Of a DNA stretch of 64,000 nt, positions 63,727 to 64,000 are shown piece by piece. The stretch comes from Cyclina sinensis (lineage: Eukaryota; Mollusca; Bivalvia; Venerida; Veneridae), in NCBI GenBank assembly GCA_012932295.1, contig JAAONU010000014.1, forward strand, positions 21,718,011-21,782,010. The letters run 5' to 3'. The notes below the pieces were generated by a model that saw only the letters and a list, made by a program, of their open reading frames with translations, had not been told where the DNA came from and did no database searches. The translations under genes were made by a program, and so were the position numbers. Every line of letters begins with the position of its first letter. The stretch's first letter is position 1.

Positions 63727-64000
63727 GGGGCGGATCTAGGATTTCAGGTTAGTGGGGGCGCAAAATGTTCGGACCAATTTGTGTCCGTTTTCTACCTCAT
63801 TTCAATGGTTGTGTTTATGCTAGAGTATACTGATTTGGCAATATCACAAGGGCTTCTGATTATTCAATTCAATGTTGAACAATAAATTATACATTATTTA
63901 AGACATACTCAAATTAGACCTACAATAACACCTATGGTCCGGGAATCTATGGCGCACCCGCCCGCCGGGTGCGCCCCCCCCCCTTGGAATCCGCTAGTGG
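63727..64000. mobile_element. DNA transposon/MITE with inverted ends, cut at the window edge
   Basis: The left end caggggcggatctaggatttc leads to gggggcgca. At the window end tgcgccccccccccttggaa and tccgctagtgg is an approximate complement. CAGGGGCGGATC-type ends are common in hAT-like elements. The target duplication cannot be checked because the right flank is outside the window. Confidence 0.55.

Overview
This is AT-rich, intron-rich eukaryotic DNA packed with transposons. The best guess is a bivalve mollusc. The reasons are mollusc-type SINE copies with a core near 'attgtctttcggatgag', Tc1 and jockey/CR1-type elements, a DUR3-like animal urea transporter and a DEG/ENaC channel. Species cannot be read from the window. 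All gene models were assembled by eye from GT-AG splice sites, exon phase and family motifs.

Layout. (1) 1-12471, minus strand: a DEG/ENaC sodium-channel gene in nine in-phase exons, from a probable start ATG to the TM2 selectivity filter, where the window edge cuts it. Its introns hold a 2.9-kb minisatellite of 45-bp units (882-3763), two dead Tc1/mariner transposons (5179-7880) and a second minisatellite (8240-8575). (2) 13276-18440: a satellite array of ~430-bp units containing hairpins, with an inverted block. (3) 18650-22062: two tandem copies of a ~1.5-1.8 kb composite repeat. (4) 23850-27557: a 5'-truncated LINE with a decayed reverse transcriptase. (5) 28214-35364, plus strand: a complete ten-exon DUR3-like urea/sodium-solute symporter of 777 aa, with a SINE and a hAT-like MITE in intron 2. 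(6) 35865-36960, minus strand: a CR1/L2-like LINE tail. (7) 37090-42240 and 49130-63540: two copies of one segmental duplication. Each carries a small secreted-protein gene with an LSGC...His motif that recalls CNF1/BLF1-type deamidases. Copy B is split by a 7.9-kb DNA transposon. (8) 42241-49129: gene-poor DNA with SINE relics and a second MITE copy.

Most notable: a 7922-bp element (50616-58537) with CACTG termini, a 3-bp target duplication and large subterminal TACGG/CCGTA arrays sits inside the paralogous pseudogene. No transposase is recognisable in it, but it may carry a promoter-like segment and small exons. The two duplicated genes have decayed differently: copy A has an intact frame but no ATG where copy B has one, while copy B keeps the ATG but has a frameshift and the insertion. 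A TTAA-flanked MITE with a tRNA-like Pol III core also entered copy B only, and copy A serves as its empty site.

The channel, the transporter and the duplicated secreted gene show no common pathway. They look like independent neighbours.
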